NCBI RefSeq assembly: GCF_018320785.1
Contig: NC_054872.1
Span: 37,282,051-37,346,050, forward strand
Origin: Cheilinus undulatus
Taxonomy: Eukaryota > Chordata > Actinopteri > Labriformes > Labridae
Reading direction: 5' to 3'
DNA: 64,000 nucleotides
In this document: positions 25,401-36,663 of the stretch, piece after piece
Numbering within the stretch: position 1 is the first letter of the stretch
Layout of the letters: the number at the start of each line of letters is the position of its first letter
Notes under the pieces: model-generated
What the model saw: the letters and a program-made list of their open reading frames with translations, nothing else
What the model was told of the DNA's origin: nothing
Databases searched by the model: none
Position numbers and translations under genes: made by a program

Positions 25401-27856
25401 GTGTGATGTATGAACAAATTTTATAGAGCTCCTAATAGCTTTTACAGATCCTAGAGACAGCGATTTACAGTGTTGTTCTCCTTTATCCAAAATAAATGGG
25501 GGAAAAAAAATCACCACAGAACTGGTGCCAGTTCATCTGAGTATAGGTGATGGTTAGCTTGAGCTTTATCTGACTGCATAATATGGCAGTAATATACAGG
25601 ACTTCATTAGCAGATAATGTGACCACATACTTATAAATCATTGCTTGTGAACAAAAAACAATCATTGTCATTTACCATATAAATTCAATCTTCTAAAGCA
25701 GATGGACTGGCCAGATTCCATGCTTGTCATCAGGCAGATCCATCTTGCAAAGCTTCAAACTAAAATGTTTATCCCTGGTCAGAGACTGACTGGACCAATC
25801 TGCATCATTTGAGGAGAACCAGGTGGTGGCAATGGGTGTGGTTTAGCTGTGCAGCAAGCCTGTAATAATGGCTTATGGTGAAGACCTAGGCATGATGTTG
25901 CTGTAGCAGCAGTTTTTTGCTCTTCTTCCAACCAGAGTTTGATTTACCGACTGTCTCTACTGATGGTGAACAACGGTAATGCCTACATGATGAGCTAGCG
26001 TTATATATTTTACTTCCCGGAGGTGGCGGACACCAACTACTTCTTATGTTTTCTTACTACAATTGGCCTGTAATGAATATAATAAACAAATTTTTCATCC
26101 CATCACCCTCTGAGAATTCTTTGAAAGGTTCTGCCCTTCCTAAACACCATGTAGGGGCTGTGGGCTCTTTTCCAGATGGATGTGAATGATATCCCATGCT
26201 GTGGATATGTGAAACAGTCTATCTATACACCGTTCTTGTGTAAAAGTACAATTACTCTGGTTAAAATTTACTTAAGTAGGTAAAAAAGTATCTCATTCAA
26301 AGTCGACTTTAAGGACTGCGTAGATACATAACAGCTGTAAAGTAAGATATGGTGTTTTCTTATTGGCAAGAACAAGAATACAGATCTCCAACCAGGTTGT
26401 TCAGGTAAAGTCCCACCTTTATAGTAAAGCAAAATACACAGGAAGTTTGACAGAGTTAATTACACTCATAAAGAGTTACACATAATGTTTAAAGTGTCTT
26501 TATTGGTCCAAACTACATGGAGTTACTTTTGGAAATATGACAGAGCTGCAGTAACTCTTGAAAATCTGTGGTGAGGTGAGTCTTCTCTGACAAGACCAAA
26601 GCAGAGTCAACGCCATAGCAAGGTAATGCATACTGATGAAGAATAACTCGGTGGATAACTTCACTCATGGGGAAAATCTGTCTGACATAAAAAACAACAA
26701 CTAAATAAGACCAAAAGAACTGGCACTGCACAAAGGGCAGCATCCAAACACAACTAAATACATAAACATAACCCCATACATACATAACATTTTGCATGAC
26801 TGCAATTTTAAGATTTGCTTAACAATAACACCATATGGTGTCCTGATTCTTGGGCTGCTCTCACTTCCATGGCTGAGGAGTTGGTGTGAACGTTCTCACC
26901 AGTTTGCACCTCTAGTTTGGCAGTGAAGAGTGTGAGAAGTGAAAGGCTTTGTTTATATTTTAGTCTGATTTTTTTTTGTCATAGTGCATGCTATCTCAGT
27001 CCTATCCAGCATGATGAAATCACTAAGAATAATCTGGAGTTTAGCATGTTCTGCAAAACAGCTTTTTATTAAATTAAGCTGTCATATGTAGTGTCAATAT
27101 TTGATGACACCAGGAGCTAGAATATCAGAATTAATCATATTGAAAGGGATAATGTTACTTTAGTTAGATGGAAACCTGATGGGACAAAATGACGCATTAA
27201 ATAACTATGGCGTGACTCTGGGATAATCAAGGTCATTTTTTCAAGGCTGTAGAGAAGGGTAACATCTGCACTAGAAAAGCAAATTGGGTCACTTGGAGAA
27301 AATGACTGAAAGTTGAGTCATGGGATATTACCTAGCTGGGAAGTAGAGAGTCTGTTAATAATTTCCTTCTTGAGGTAAAACAAAAACACAACAAAACAAC
27401 AGGGCCGGATAATGAGTGTTTACATAGCTTTAAACAGGTCTCCAGTCATCATTAAGTCAAAGTAACACACGCCTGAGTCCTGATGAAGCTGCATTCCAGT
27501 GTTAAAAAGAAGCCTGTTACTGTTACTGTAGGTGTCCGATCATTGGGTTTGACCTTGGCTTTAAGAGTGACTGTGGTCATTCGAGCCGCTTGCTTTATTA
27601 CCCCTGGGACAAAAACAAAATATCTCATTGAAAGGCCTTGTTCCTCAGCTCTGCTTGGATAATGATGAATAGATTCCATTAGCAGCGAGGGATTAGGCTC
27701 AGCGGGAGAGACGAGATGAACTTGCTCATAATTGAAAAGAAAGGAAGGAAGCTCGGCAGGAAGACAGCGCGAAGGTCCATCCCTGCGGCGCGCTGCAGAA
27801 ACAAAAGGCCCATCGTCTGGCTCCCGTGGGGACCGAGGGGGTGGCCTGGAAAGCGT

Positions 27857-27870
27857 GTTGCCATAGTGAC
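27857..27870 (+). promoter_or_regulatory. RFX X-box-like motif
   Basis: GTTGCCATAGTGAC fits the X-box pattern (RYYRYY, 1-3 spacer bases, RRNRAC). It sits in a less AT-rich block with no repeat. RFX factors bind such sites in ciliary and immune gene promoters. A single motif match has low specificity, so occupancy is inference only. Confidence 0.25.
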
Positions 27871-30045
27871 CGCTCTGTCACTTGGCCCCCAGAGCGCTGT
27901 CTCAGTCAGGCGCTCTGTAGTGTACATAGGATCTGCCAAGAGTCAGCAAGATCAAAATCTGCCCTGGAAAGCGTGGAAGCTCTGCTAAACCAACTGCAGC
28001 TGGCAGGGGAGCTTTTTCCTAAACAGGGGCACAAGTTGGAGAACTTTACAGCGCGACATTTTTCAGAGCTTCAACACCCCACCTGGCAAAAGACTAACAC
28101 CCAGCAAATTATGAGCCTCCTGCTGTGGAAGGGAAAGTGATACTGGGGGACTTTTATAGGATTTCAGAAAGTTTGGGATGGTTTGAGAGCTGCAGAAAGA
28201 CTTTGTTATGGTAGAAACACTTAATATCATCGTAGTCAGAGTGACAAGAGGGCATTCTTCAAACTTCCTCCAGAACTAAAACTAAACTCAAATTTAAACT
28301 TTTGGTAGATAAAATTGAACCCACAGAGCTTTTTTCGCTATCTAAAAACATGTTTAAGCCAGGTTTGCAAGGCTGATGCTATCATGTTTTGTGCTATTCA
28401 GCTGCACCTCAAAATTGCCCTTTAGAAGTTAGGCTTGAGAGCTTGTTAACCTAGCTTAGACAGTAGGTTTCAATGTTTGCTGTACATTTCACTACACACA
28501 CACCATGCAAAAAAGGGAGTTGAGCAAGCATTAGCTGTCTTTCTGAAATGCATCTGGTTGTGGTGAGCAACACACAAAAATAGACTGTTTAAACCAACAC
28601 CATCAAGTCCAAACTCTTAACATCCACTTTATGTTTTAACACATGCACTCATAAATTTCCAGTTTCATGATTTCTGCATAGAGCAACACAACCAACAGGC
28701 CATGTTTTGAGCTGTTTACAACTATAGCAAGCATTCAAAGTGAGAAACGTAAAGGTTCTTCATTCTTAAGCTACTTCTGTGTACAAAAAGTAGTGTAATA
28801 ATGTAGAAATGTTTTAAAAACTCACAGAAAAATGGCAGAGGGCAGTGGTGCAGTGTTCCAGTTTGGTTCAGTACAGTTTTGCCATGGTTTAGCACATTAA
28901 ACGGATCTTATCCGTGTTTCCTCAGCTGATGTCTGTCTAGTCTCACTCGTTGTGTTAGGATATCCACCTGCTTTTAGAGACCTAGATCATTTAGCTTGGC
29001 TCAGTAGAGCTGGTTGTTTGGCTCCTGAACAGTCCTCATTTGGTAGTAGTTTGGCTTTTTAAATGTGGATTAAATAATGACAAAGGGTAGGAAAAAAAAA
29101 GGAAACTGGCACTTAAACAGGTGCTAACTACTGTGGCTAACATTAAAGAGCCATTTTGGAGAACAGGCTCGTTCTTGAATAGCTGATCATCTCTCGGTCC
29201 CTTAACCAAATAGGTTTATTGGGTTGATTACCTTTTCAATGTGAAGCTTGTTTGTGTCAAAACAAGCATTTTTTTAAATGTTAAAGGGGCACAGCTAACC
29301 TCTTAGCTCAATACTAGACTCCTCAGGACTCCTCCTTCATCTGACTAGACGACGCTAGATGCTAGGAGCTAAGAAGTCTGCAGGACTGAGTATTTGTGGT
29401 ATTGATCACCTCCACACCTGGTAAATCAGCTAAACAGTGGTAAAAATCACTTTTTGGTAAACTTTAGGGATCTTAGTCAAGGTATTTAGATATTTTCAGA
29501 TGATTGCAGCATACAGGTCTACTTAGAGCTGTAAAGTACTAACTTTCCTCCATTCTCATTAATTCCAAACAACTGTCCCCCACTACCTGACCTCCAATTG
29601 GGATAATCGGGATCATGTGATTGCAAACATCCTAAAAAGTTAACAAGACCTGAGGGGTTTACTGCATGTGTGAAAACACAATGAGAAACTTTTATCTAAA
29701 GTTTGAGATGACTCAGTTAAGGAGTTAAGGTGTTCATCTGCTGGCTATAGTAACTACCTTTGTGCTGGTATTAAACTAAAACAACAGTCTTTGTTCATGC
29801 CATTGGCACTGATATACTTCAAACAAAAACCATAAAAACATGGCCAGGATAAAACTTCATACTGTTGCCAGCCTGTGTAAAATGCTAGCCATTTTTCTCT
29901 CTTTGGGCTTACACTGCACATTTGAGCCACTGAAAACTGAAGCGCCTGCTGTAGTCTCTTGCTAGACCGTGTGTCTTGCAATAGGCCTGTCATTGTTTGC
30001 ATTGCAGACGCCTCACTGAGTTTGGATCTAATGTAGGTTGACATC

Positions 30046-30062
30046 TGTGTGTGTGTGTGTGT
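30046..30062 (+). repeat. TG microsatellite
   Basis: Short (TG)n run that merges into the pyrimidine tract of the splice acceptor at 30080. Confidence 0.7.
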
Positions 30063-30080
30063 TTGCTCTTGTCTGTTTAG

Positions 30081-30207
30081 CCTGTGGACCAAAGATCACA
30101 GCAACAGGGAGACAGACAGAGGAGCCCGATCATTTTACATCCAATCCCCAACTTCTGATTACACCATGAGCTGGGACTGAGGACGAGCTTCTAAGTTTCA
30201 TTTTGTG
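30081..30207 (+). other. eva1b: Likely 5' untranslated exon of EVA1B
   Basis: The acceptor is strong: a TG run, then 'tttgctcttgtctgtttag' ending at 30080. The donor 'tttgtg' followed by 'gtgagt' (30207/30208) is close to consensus. The 127-base exon lies in the same orientation as, and 3.5 kb before, the first coding exon, whose own acceptor (33688) starts in untranslated sequence, so an upstream non-coding exon is required. It contains a short upstream open frame. The assignment is inference; RNA reads across 30207-33689 would prove it. Confidence 0.5.
30166..30180 (+). promoter_or_regulatory. Upstream open reading frame (MSWD) in the EVA1B leader
   Basis: ATG AGC TGG GAC TGA lies wholly inside the proposed 5' exon, and A at -3 gives a usable start context. 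If the exon is real, this four-codon frame would precede the main start and could dampen translation. Confidence 0.35.
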
Positions 30208-33200
30208 GTGAGTTAAAACTGTTCTTCTGTTCTCAACTTTCTGTTTACTTCTTCTTTTACAAGGGAATGTTTGCTGTTTTTAAAGTTCATTAGAGAGTCT
30301 GATTACATATGGTTCACATTTGTATGGTTTTCTGCTTGAATTTCACCGGACACTGCATCAACAAATAAGCAGATGCTGCATTAATCATCGAGGTCTTTAA
30401 ATCATGATAACTGTAAGGCACTAAGGTTATCAGTTGAGGCAATTTAGAGTTAAATTCAAACCTAAACATGTGGTTTGTGCATATTGAAAACATCCATATG
30501 ATTCATGTGTAGGCCCAGCGACATGTGGTTCAACTTAGAGAGCAGTGCACACAGGTTAGAGCAGGACGACTTCAGAGTTTGTCATCGTTTTACGTGAGCA
30601 CAGTGTTTTTTTCCACAGCTAGCCACAACACAAAGCACATGTAATGAGGGAATGGTGCTTACATAAGGATTAAAAGGCTCCTCCTACTTTTTGACCCAGT
30701 CTCGCCTCTGTTGCCATCAACACTCGTGTGCACAACACGGCGCAACGACATGATGTCACAAAGCCAGGGAGGTGGAAATTGTTCACAAACTGGCAAAGAG
30801 GATGAGAAAAGCCAGAGTCAGCAGGAAAGGGCAGCAGGGTGGAGAAAGGAGGGGAGGAAATACAAAAAAAACCCAGCGGCAAAACACAAACCTGGTTCAG
30901 GAAAATCCAATAGAGTTTTTTATTAGATGAGAAACAGCTTTTTTTCTCCTGCAGACAGTGAGGAAGTAACAACAAGGTGAAACAGAAGACTGGATATGGA
31001 TAATTGGTGAAAACAAGAAACAGACTGCAACATGAACTTTTGACAGGTTTCACGTTAAGGGAGACTTCCTTCAGGAATCCTGACTTCATGCACGTACAGT
31101 TAAAAACACAATAGAGCTCCTCAGACCGACAGGAAACACAAAGGACAGACATCTTAAATGTCAATGACACAGTATCCTAATAAAAAAACTGTCAACAACA
31201 CTGTTTTTCTCCCCTGGGCCTTCAAACTGATCTGGGAGTCCTATCAGGCAGGAAGGAGTCCTCTGTGGCTACTTAGAAAATTGACTCTTGACCTCTTTTA
31301 TGGAGGGCTGTCATGGTTTAGACAGAATGGCAGAGGCTGAACGCCATGTGCCAGACGCATTATAATGATCCCAGATGAAACCAGTACTTAAGGAGGACAC
31401 AGAGGAGGCTTTGTTTGACACTTGGAGGCCTCTCCCACCCACCTCTAGGCATATGAAGAAGTTCTGCGGTCAGTGGGTTTGACATCCATGCAGTGCACAG
31501 AAAGTATCTCAGCAGAGACAGTACTTTGGACAAATATTAAAGACTTTTAGAGGCGGGTAAGGTAACACTTATCTCCAGACATTTAAAGGCTTCCTTCTGA
31601 AAAAAGCAAAGCAATATTGCAGCTGTTGTTTTCATATTTTTGGAAGATTGTTGTGTTTTGAGTTGTCATGGACATTTTGTGTCCAAAATCTTATTGTCTA
31701 CAGAGTCCCTGCAAAGTGAAATCCAAAATGTGTGTCTTAACACACTAGATATGTTGGGATAAGGTTGCTGTAAATATGTGAAAACACTGAGATCTATGTG
31801 AATTTTGGATTCAAACCCATGTGAAAGTCTTTAATCTTTTTCCTGGCTTGGTTTAATTTGGGCAGGGCAAATATAGGAGCCCACTACTTCACTGGTCTCT
31901 ATGGGGTATTATCATGTCCCCATAACACTACAATGATATAAAATCCTTGAGCAGTTCATCTAAATACAGTCTATTGTTAGCTGATATCACTACCTCTATT
32001 GAAAGTTAACAGCCAGCTATATGCTGTAGCCACGGTCGCCTACAGGTCGCTGAAAGTGTCACAGTGGAGAGATTTGTGCCAGAAAACAGTAAATTTACCC
32101 CCAACTTCTGTTTCTGTGCTCTTGCACAGAGCCAAGGCAGCTTTGCTCTGGCTAGAGTTCACTGTAAGGCAGGGATGTCCAAACGTTTTCCACAGAGTGC
32201 CACATACAAAAATATACAAGGATGGTAGGGGAACTTTCATACCTCACCTTGAGGATATAAGTTAGTAAAACCAATCTTACGATGGTTAAAATATGCTTAA
32301 TGATTGGGTATGCTTAAATGGCTACTTAATGGCTGACAAGGCAAATAGATAATTATTTTTAAGGATGTTAGGAGGCTTTCAGTGGGGCCTGGTCAGCCCA
32401 GGCTACTCATGGCTCTGCCCTGAAACAACATAGGTACTGCTACTTCCCTCCCTAATCAACCAGGCCGTTATAAATCAGAACATTGTTATTATTTTGTTTG
32501 CCAATATATTTGCCATCTAAAGTGTTGTCTTAATTTAGTCATAAAAGCTAAAATCAATACATTTGTATTATTAAAATGTTTGTTTACAGAATTAGCATGG
32601 CAGCACTGTCTTGTCCTGAAACCAAGAATTACAATACAGTAAAGGTCAAACTTCATGTTTGAATATGGGCCATATTTAATTCAATTTTTAGAAATTGCTG
32701 CGTGCTAATCAAAAATTGACTGCAGGCCACATTTGTCTCCTGGGCCATAGTTTGGACACCCCTATCATAAGGTCAGGGGGCAGGCTGTTTGCTGGAGTGC
32801 TTGTCTATTTTTCACTTGAACCAGATGCAACAGGAACAAACATCTTACCTGCTGAAATTGTGTTTTTATTCTTATTTCACCTGTCTTTAGTCCTGGATGA
32901 TTAAAAGAAGCAAACTATGGCTTTCTGTCTCCAAGCAGCCTCATGAATGTTAGTGTTGTGATGCTAAAGGTTTTGTAAAGTGTCCGGTGATAAAAAAAAT
33001 TCTATTCCTGCCAAGCCTGCCAAAATCAAAGCGTCCACTTCTAATCATCATTGAAGCTGTTATTTTGAAGAGCAATGTCAAGAAATGTTTTTAGAAGCAA
33101 CTTAACAACCAAGACGTCCCATAAAGGGGAGAGAGACAACACTTTACATAACTCAGAACTAAGAGATAGTAATACCTGAAGTGTTAAACAGCGTGCAAAT

Positions 33201-33688
33201 GAAACTGAGACTTTTTAGCTTTAAACTGTCTGTCTGCCTAAATGTGATTGTTTCATAGCTTGCTTGAAAAAAGAGACTTGTAACAAAGCAGAAAGATAAT
33301 TCCTTCATTCAGATTGTTGCATTTTTTTTTATTTGAGAGGAACATATTTCTTGTGAGTGGGTGCAGTTTCAGCTCATTCAACTGACACCCACACCATCCC
33401 ACACAAGCCGATTTTATTGCCACATTTTTCATGATTTTAAAGCTTAATTTCATAAACTTAGAGATGCTTTTCATGACTGAAATTTGGCCTGGTGGTTCAT
33501 AACACAGTGGCCTGTCATATAGCAGATCTAAAATACAGATTTTCTGATCACTTTACAGGGACTTTAAATTTCCTTTTATTCTGACAACCTCCTGAAAGTC
33601 TTTTTTGTTTTTGTGTATCTTAATATGTTGTTTAGTTGCATTTAACAGAGCATGCATAATCTAATAAGATATGCGATATATTTTTCAG
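30208..33688 (+). other. Presumed EVA1B intron before the coding exons
   Basis: Contains a hAT element (32170-32764). The 166-codon frame on the minus strand at 30670-31170 has no domain and is treated as chance. Nothing else is supported. Confidence 0.4.
32162..32772. mobile_element. Non-autonomous hAT element, second copy of the 6-kb family
   Basis: Element 32170-32764 begins 'cagggatgtccaaacgtttt' and ends 'agtttggacacccct' plus one base, matching 6234-6726 in ends and in internal order, including 'gccacatacaaaaatat'. The flanking octamers are ctgtaagg (32162-32169) and tcataagg (32765-32772), which differ at three positions, all transitions, as expected of an aged 8-bp duplication. Confidence 0.85.
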
Positions 33689-33781
33689 GTGTAAAAGAAT
33701 AGCTAAAGACCATAATGGACGTGAAGAAAAAGGAAATGGATCTCCTGAGCAACAGCATAGCTGCGTATGCACACATTAAAG
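33689..33781 (+). CDS. eva1b: EVA1B exon with start codon (coding part 33715-33781)
   Basis: The acceptor is 'tatttttcag' at 33688. A 26-base untranslated part is followed by ATG at 33715 in good context (A at -3, G at +4). The exon encodes the N-terminus, 22 residues from M-D-V-K-K-K-E-M-D-L-L to A-Y-A-H-I-K. It ends with one base of the next codon at a GGTAAGT donor. Confidence 0.93.
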
Positions 33782-34315
33782 GTAAGTCAAAACTACACCT
33801 ATGGTACATAAACCTGTTTGTGATCTCTTTCAGAATAAGTCAAGTGACATGATTTTGCTTCATCTAAAGCTGTTAAATTTCTCTTACCTATTTCAGCAAA
33901 CCCAGAGAGCTTCGGCCTCTACTTCGTGCTCGGAGTATGTTTCGGCCTGGTGCTCACGCTCTGCCTCCTCGTCATCCGAATCTCCTGCAAGCCACGCACC
34001 AACATCGCCCCCTCCACGCCTGAGAAAAAGCAGTTAAAGGACATCAGCGAAGAGGACGAGGAGAGTGATGATGACGATGACACTGGGGATGACGTAGAGG
34101 CACCTTTGCCTTTGCCCAGCACAGAAATCCCTGTTGGTAATCACACCAGCCAAATAGATGGGACGAGCGTGAATGTATTTACTTCAGCTGAGGAGCTGGA
34201 GAGGGCGCAGCGTCTGGAGGAGAGGGAACGAATCATACGTGAGATCTGGAGGAATGGCCAACCTGATATACTGGGAACAGGGACAGGGACTATTGGAAGA
34301 GTGCATTACTACTAA
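33715..34315 (+). CDS. eva1b: EVA1B (eva-1 homolog B, FAM176 family), complete coding region
   Basis: Join 33715-33781 and 33897-34315, 161 codons, stop TAA at 34313-34315. The protein is a small single-pass membrane protein. A short extracellular or lumenal N-terminus includes the family block S-N-S-I-A-A-Y-A-H-I (13-21) and N-P-E-S-F-G. The membrane segment is about residues 30-49, followed by R-I-S-C. A very acidic cytoplasmic stretch (about 74-90) comes next. The C-terminal family signature N-V-F-T-S-A-E-E-L-E-R (115-125) is followed by R-E-I-W-R-N-G-Q-P and ends H-Y-Y. The N-P-E-S-F-G-L-Y-F block and the H-Y-Y ending fit EVA1B rather than EVA1A. EVA1 family members are linked to autophagy and apoptosis (EVA1A) and to Slit/Robo-type guidance (worm eva-1); the role of EVA1B is less known. 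Teleosts can have two EVA1B copies, and I cannot say which this is. Confidence 0.95.
33897..34315 (+). CDS. eva1b: EVA1B last coding exon
   Basis: The acceptor 'cctatttcag' ends at 33896. The first two bases complete an alanine codon, then N-P-E-S-F-G follows. It encodes the membrane segment, the acidic stretch and the conserved C-terminus, all in one 419-base exon, as is usual in this family. The minus-strand frames over this exon are shadows. Confidence 0.95.
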
Positions 34316-34969
34316 GACGTACACAGCTACATGGGAAACACTATAAACTCTTTTAAGAACTGACATAGACCTTTGGGTGGGCATGATGACCCTAAGGCCT
34401 GTGAGACCTGAGAGTCTGTGCTTCACAAAATTTAAGATCATGCAAAATGGACAGTAGCTATGTGACATAGTGATGCCAAACCTGGCTGTGAAAGAGCCAA
34501 GCTATTTGATATTGCACTTTCTGTGTAGCGATGTTATTTTTAACTGACTACATAAAACTGAACCAAGATGTGTCTTAAAGAATGATTAATCCATGTCGAA
34601 AAGATGCAGTATGAATGTGGGAGCTGACGGATGCTCAGCCTTTTAAAATGTGTGGCGCTTAATGACAAAAATGCACACAACATATCTGTTCATGTATGTA
34701 TGTAAGTTTATAAGACACAAATGGAAGCAATGTAAGGACCATGTGTACATGTACTGTGTTGCAATGAAGATTGTTGGTTTGTATTGAAGAAGTTTTGACC
34801 TTATGTGGAAAACTAAAATATCTTCTTGAATCTTATCTAAGAAAACACCCTCAGGATCGCTATACAAGGAAAGAAGAACAACAACATATCATGTTGGGGG
34901 GATCAGATTACATGTAGCCTACAGTAAAATGTAAAGACAATTAAAACTGGAGTCTGTCATTTGTGAGTA
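34316..34969 (+). other. eva1b: EVA1B 3' untranslated region
   Basis: No frame continues after the stop. A polyadenylation signal is present near 34940 followed by a GT-rich stretch, so the transcript probably ends around 34960-34970. No repeat was recognised in this part. Confidence 0.55.
34940..34945 (+). terminator. Probable EVA1B polyadenylation signal (ATTAAA)
   Basis: ATTAAA is the common variant of AATAAA. It is followed within 10-25 bases by a GT-rich 'gtctgtcatttgtgag'. Confidence 0.5.
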
Positions 34970-35489
34970 CATTTAGTTTTTTCTGTTTCCAGGGATTATT
35001 CCACTAAAGGAAATTGAAGAATTAAAGTACTAAATTGAAACGATCCTATGCTGTTCTCTTTATATTGCATATGGCCTATCAGATGGGTACATCAATGCTC
35101 ATATTCTGTGTACCTTTGGGCGATGTGTTATTAGTCTAACCAAGATTAGGAGAGCCAGAAATAACATAAGCCTAAATAGAAAGGTCAAATTCGCTATCAT
35201 TTGTTGTTTCAAGGTCTCAACTTTAGCTCATAAAAAGTAATAGGCCAACAGTTATGTCTTTTTATGAAAAGCTGCAGAACTCCATAACATTTGACTACAA
35301 ATTTCCAATGCTTTGAGGTCAAGCCTGAAAGTGTTGAAAATAATAGTTGCCGGTAAGTGCAGTGCAAAGTCACAAATTCAGAAAATACAAAGCTCTAAAC
35401 AAACTGACATTAACCTATTGCGGGGGTTAAAATATTATGATGAATAAACATAACAACCGCCTAAAGTAGTTTTGTACTTTATAATTTTA
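34970..35489. other. Intergenic DNA after EVA1B
   Basis: AT-rich, nothing recognised. Confidence 0.35.
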
Positions 35490-36110
35490 TGGATAATATC
35501 CAGTCCAATACGAAATAAAAGTCTGAAATACTTGAAAAAATATTACAAATTACTAGATTACAAAGTCTTTAACAATTGGCTTCTAAATTAAAGTCTGAAA
35601 CACTTACAGAACTTGAGACAAGTTTACAAAGTCTGATGCAAATTACAAAGTCTGACACACCTCTACAACTCTTGAAACTTGTGTCACTTTATTTGGTACG
35701 CACCCTTTCAGTAAGATATGTTTGTAAATTTGTTTAAGAGGTTGTTAAAGTGTTTTTTTTTTAACTTGTAAATTTTTCTCAGCTCTTGCAAAAGTTTTAT
35801 TGCATTTTGTTTGGTGCTTTTTTTTTTTGTAAAATGTCAATTTAAAATTTATCTTTTTAAATTTAAATTTATTTCATGAAACACATAAATGTTTGAAAGT
35901 GTTTCAGACTTTGTAATGTTGTATTGGATTTTTTGAACATTTCATTTTTTAAAATGTTAATTTGTTCCGTCATTTGTAAAACTGTTTTTCTGATGTTCAT
36001 CTTTTTTTTATGAAATGGAAAAATGTTTTGGTTGGTGTTGATTTGTTTCAAACTCTGTTAAAGTGTTTCAGACTTTGCCATTTTTTCTTCCAGTGCCAGG
36101 CCACCCTAAA
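35490..36110. repeat. Imperfect foldback (inverted) repeat
   Basis: The 15-mer aagtctgaaacactt at 35591-35605 has exact reverse complements at 35897-35911 and 36061-36075. Further related words (agtctgaaatactt near 35520, 'tacaaagtctga' near 35622-35652) make the left half roughly complementary to the right half. It could be a foldback-type element or an old inverted duplication. Confidence 0.6.
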
Positions 36111-36663
36111 AATATAAACTGTTATGTCAATATGGGACTGGTTAGCTTCTAGCAAGAAATCACGTTACTGAACTGTCCAAACAGACGAATAAAACATTCC
36201 CTGTAGACACATCGGTACCAGCTGCAACATAAATCAAACGCACTCCATTGTACTTTCGCAGTTGATTTAACCTGTCAGCAGCAGCTAACTGGCAAGCTCC
36301 CTCGATAGCTACTCCTGTAGTAACGTCAGGCTATTTCTTCGACATTTTAAAGGCTAAAAAAAACTTACTCTGTGGACAGTTATTTTGGTTAAGAAACATG
36401 TATATGCGTCGCTCTTCAAGTCAGCGGTCAAGGAATACACCTGGAAGCTGGAAGTTTCCCCTCACCAGCCGTTGACAACCTGGCACCACGGCGCCTCCCC
36501 TCAAGCTAACTGCTAATGCTAACAGGTGAGCTGTGAGTGCTATGCAGTGATGCTGTGAGTCAGTGATGTTGCTCTTGAGCCACATGCGGCTATATTGTGA
36601 CGACTTGTGTTGTTTTTTTAAGACTGATTTCCACCCAGAAACTTTAAGAAAGGAAAAAAAAAA
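36111..36663. other. Intergenic DNA
   Basis: Contains 'gctgtgagtgctatgcagtg' and 'ttgagccacatgcggct'-type wording that may be an old hAT edge, but nothing can be firmly called. Confidence 0.3.

Larger units (their letters stand above)
13640..30080 (+). other. Presumed EVA1B 5' intron: repeats listed separately, no coding exon seen
   Basis: This 16-kb stretch has no convincing coding exon on either strand. It contains two SINE copies (16195-16396, 20990-21152), an AGCT-rich array (17755-18065), a hAT relic (21374-22400), a possible hAT arm near 25344-25410 ('gcctgcatgatatgagaaaa') and an RFX-like site (27857-27870). Less AT-rich blocks around 24290-24420 and 27690-27960 could be conserved regulatory elements, but this cannot be judged without alignment. 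Confidence 0.4.

Noticed and set aside
30670..31170. 166-codon open frame on the minus strand
   Set aside because: No domain; cysteine/serine-rich translation of ordinary sequence in a presumed intron, and no splice or promoter support.
33919..34468. Minus-strand frames over the EVA1B coding exon
   Set aside because: Shadows of the real plus-strand exon, which has a family match and correct splice sites.
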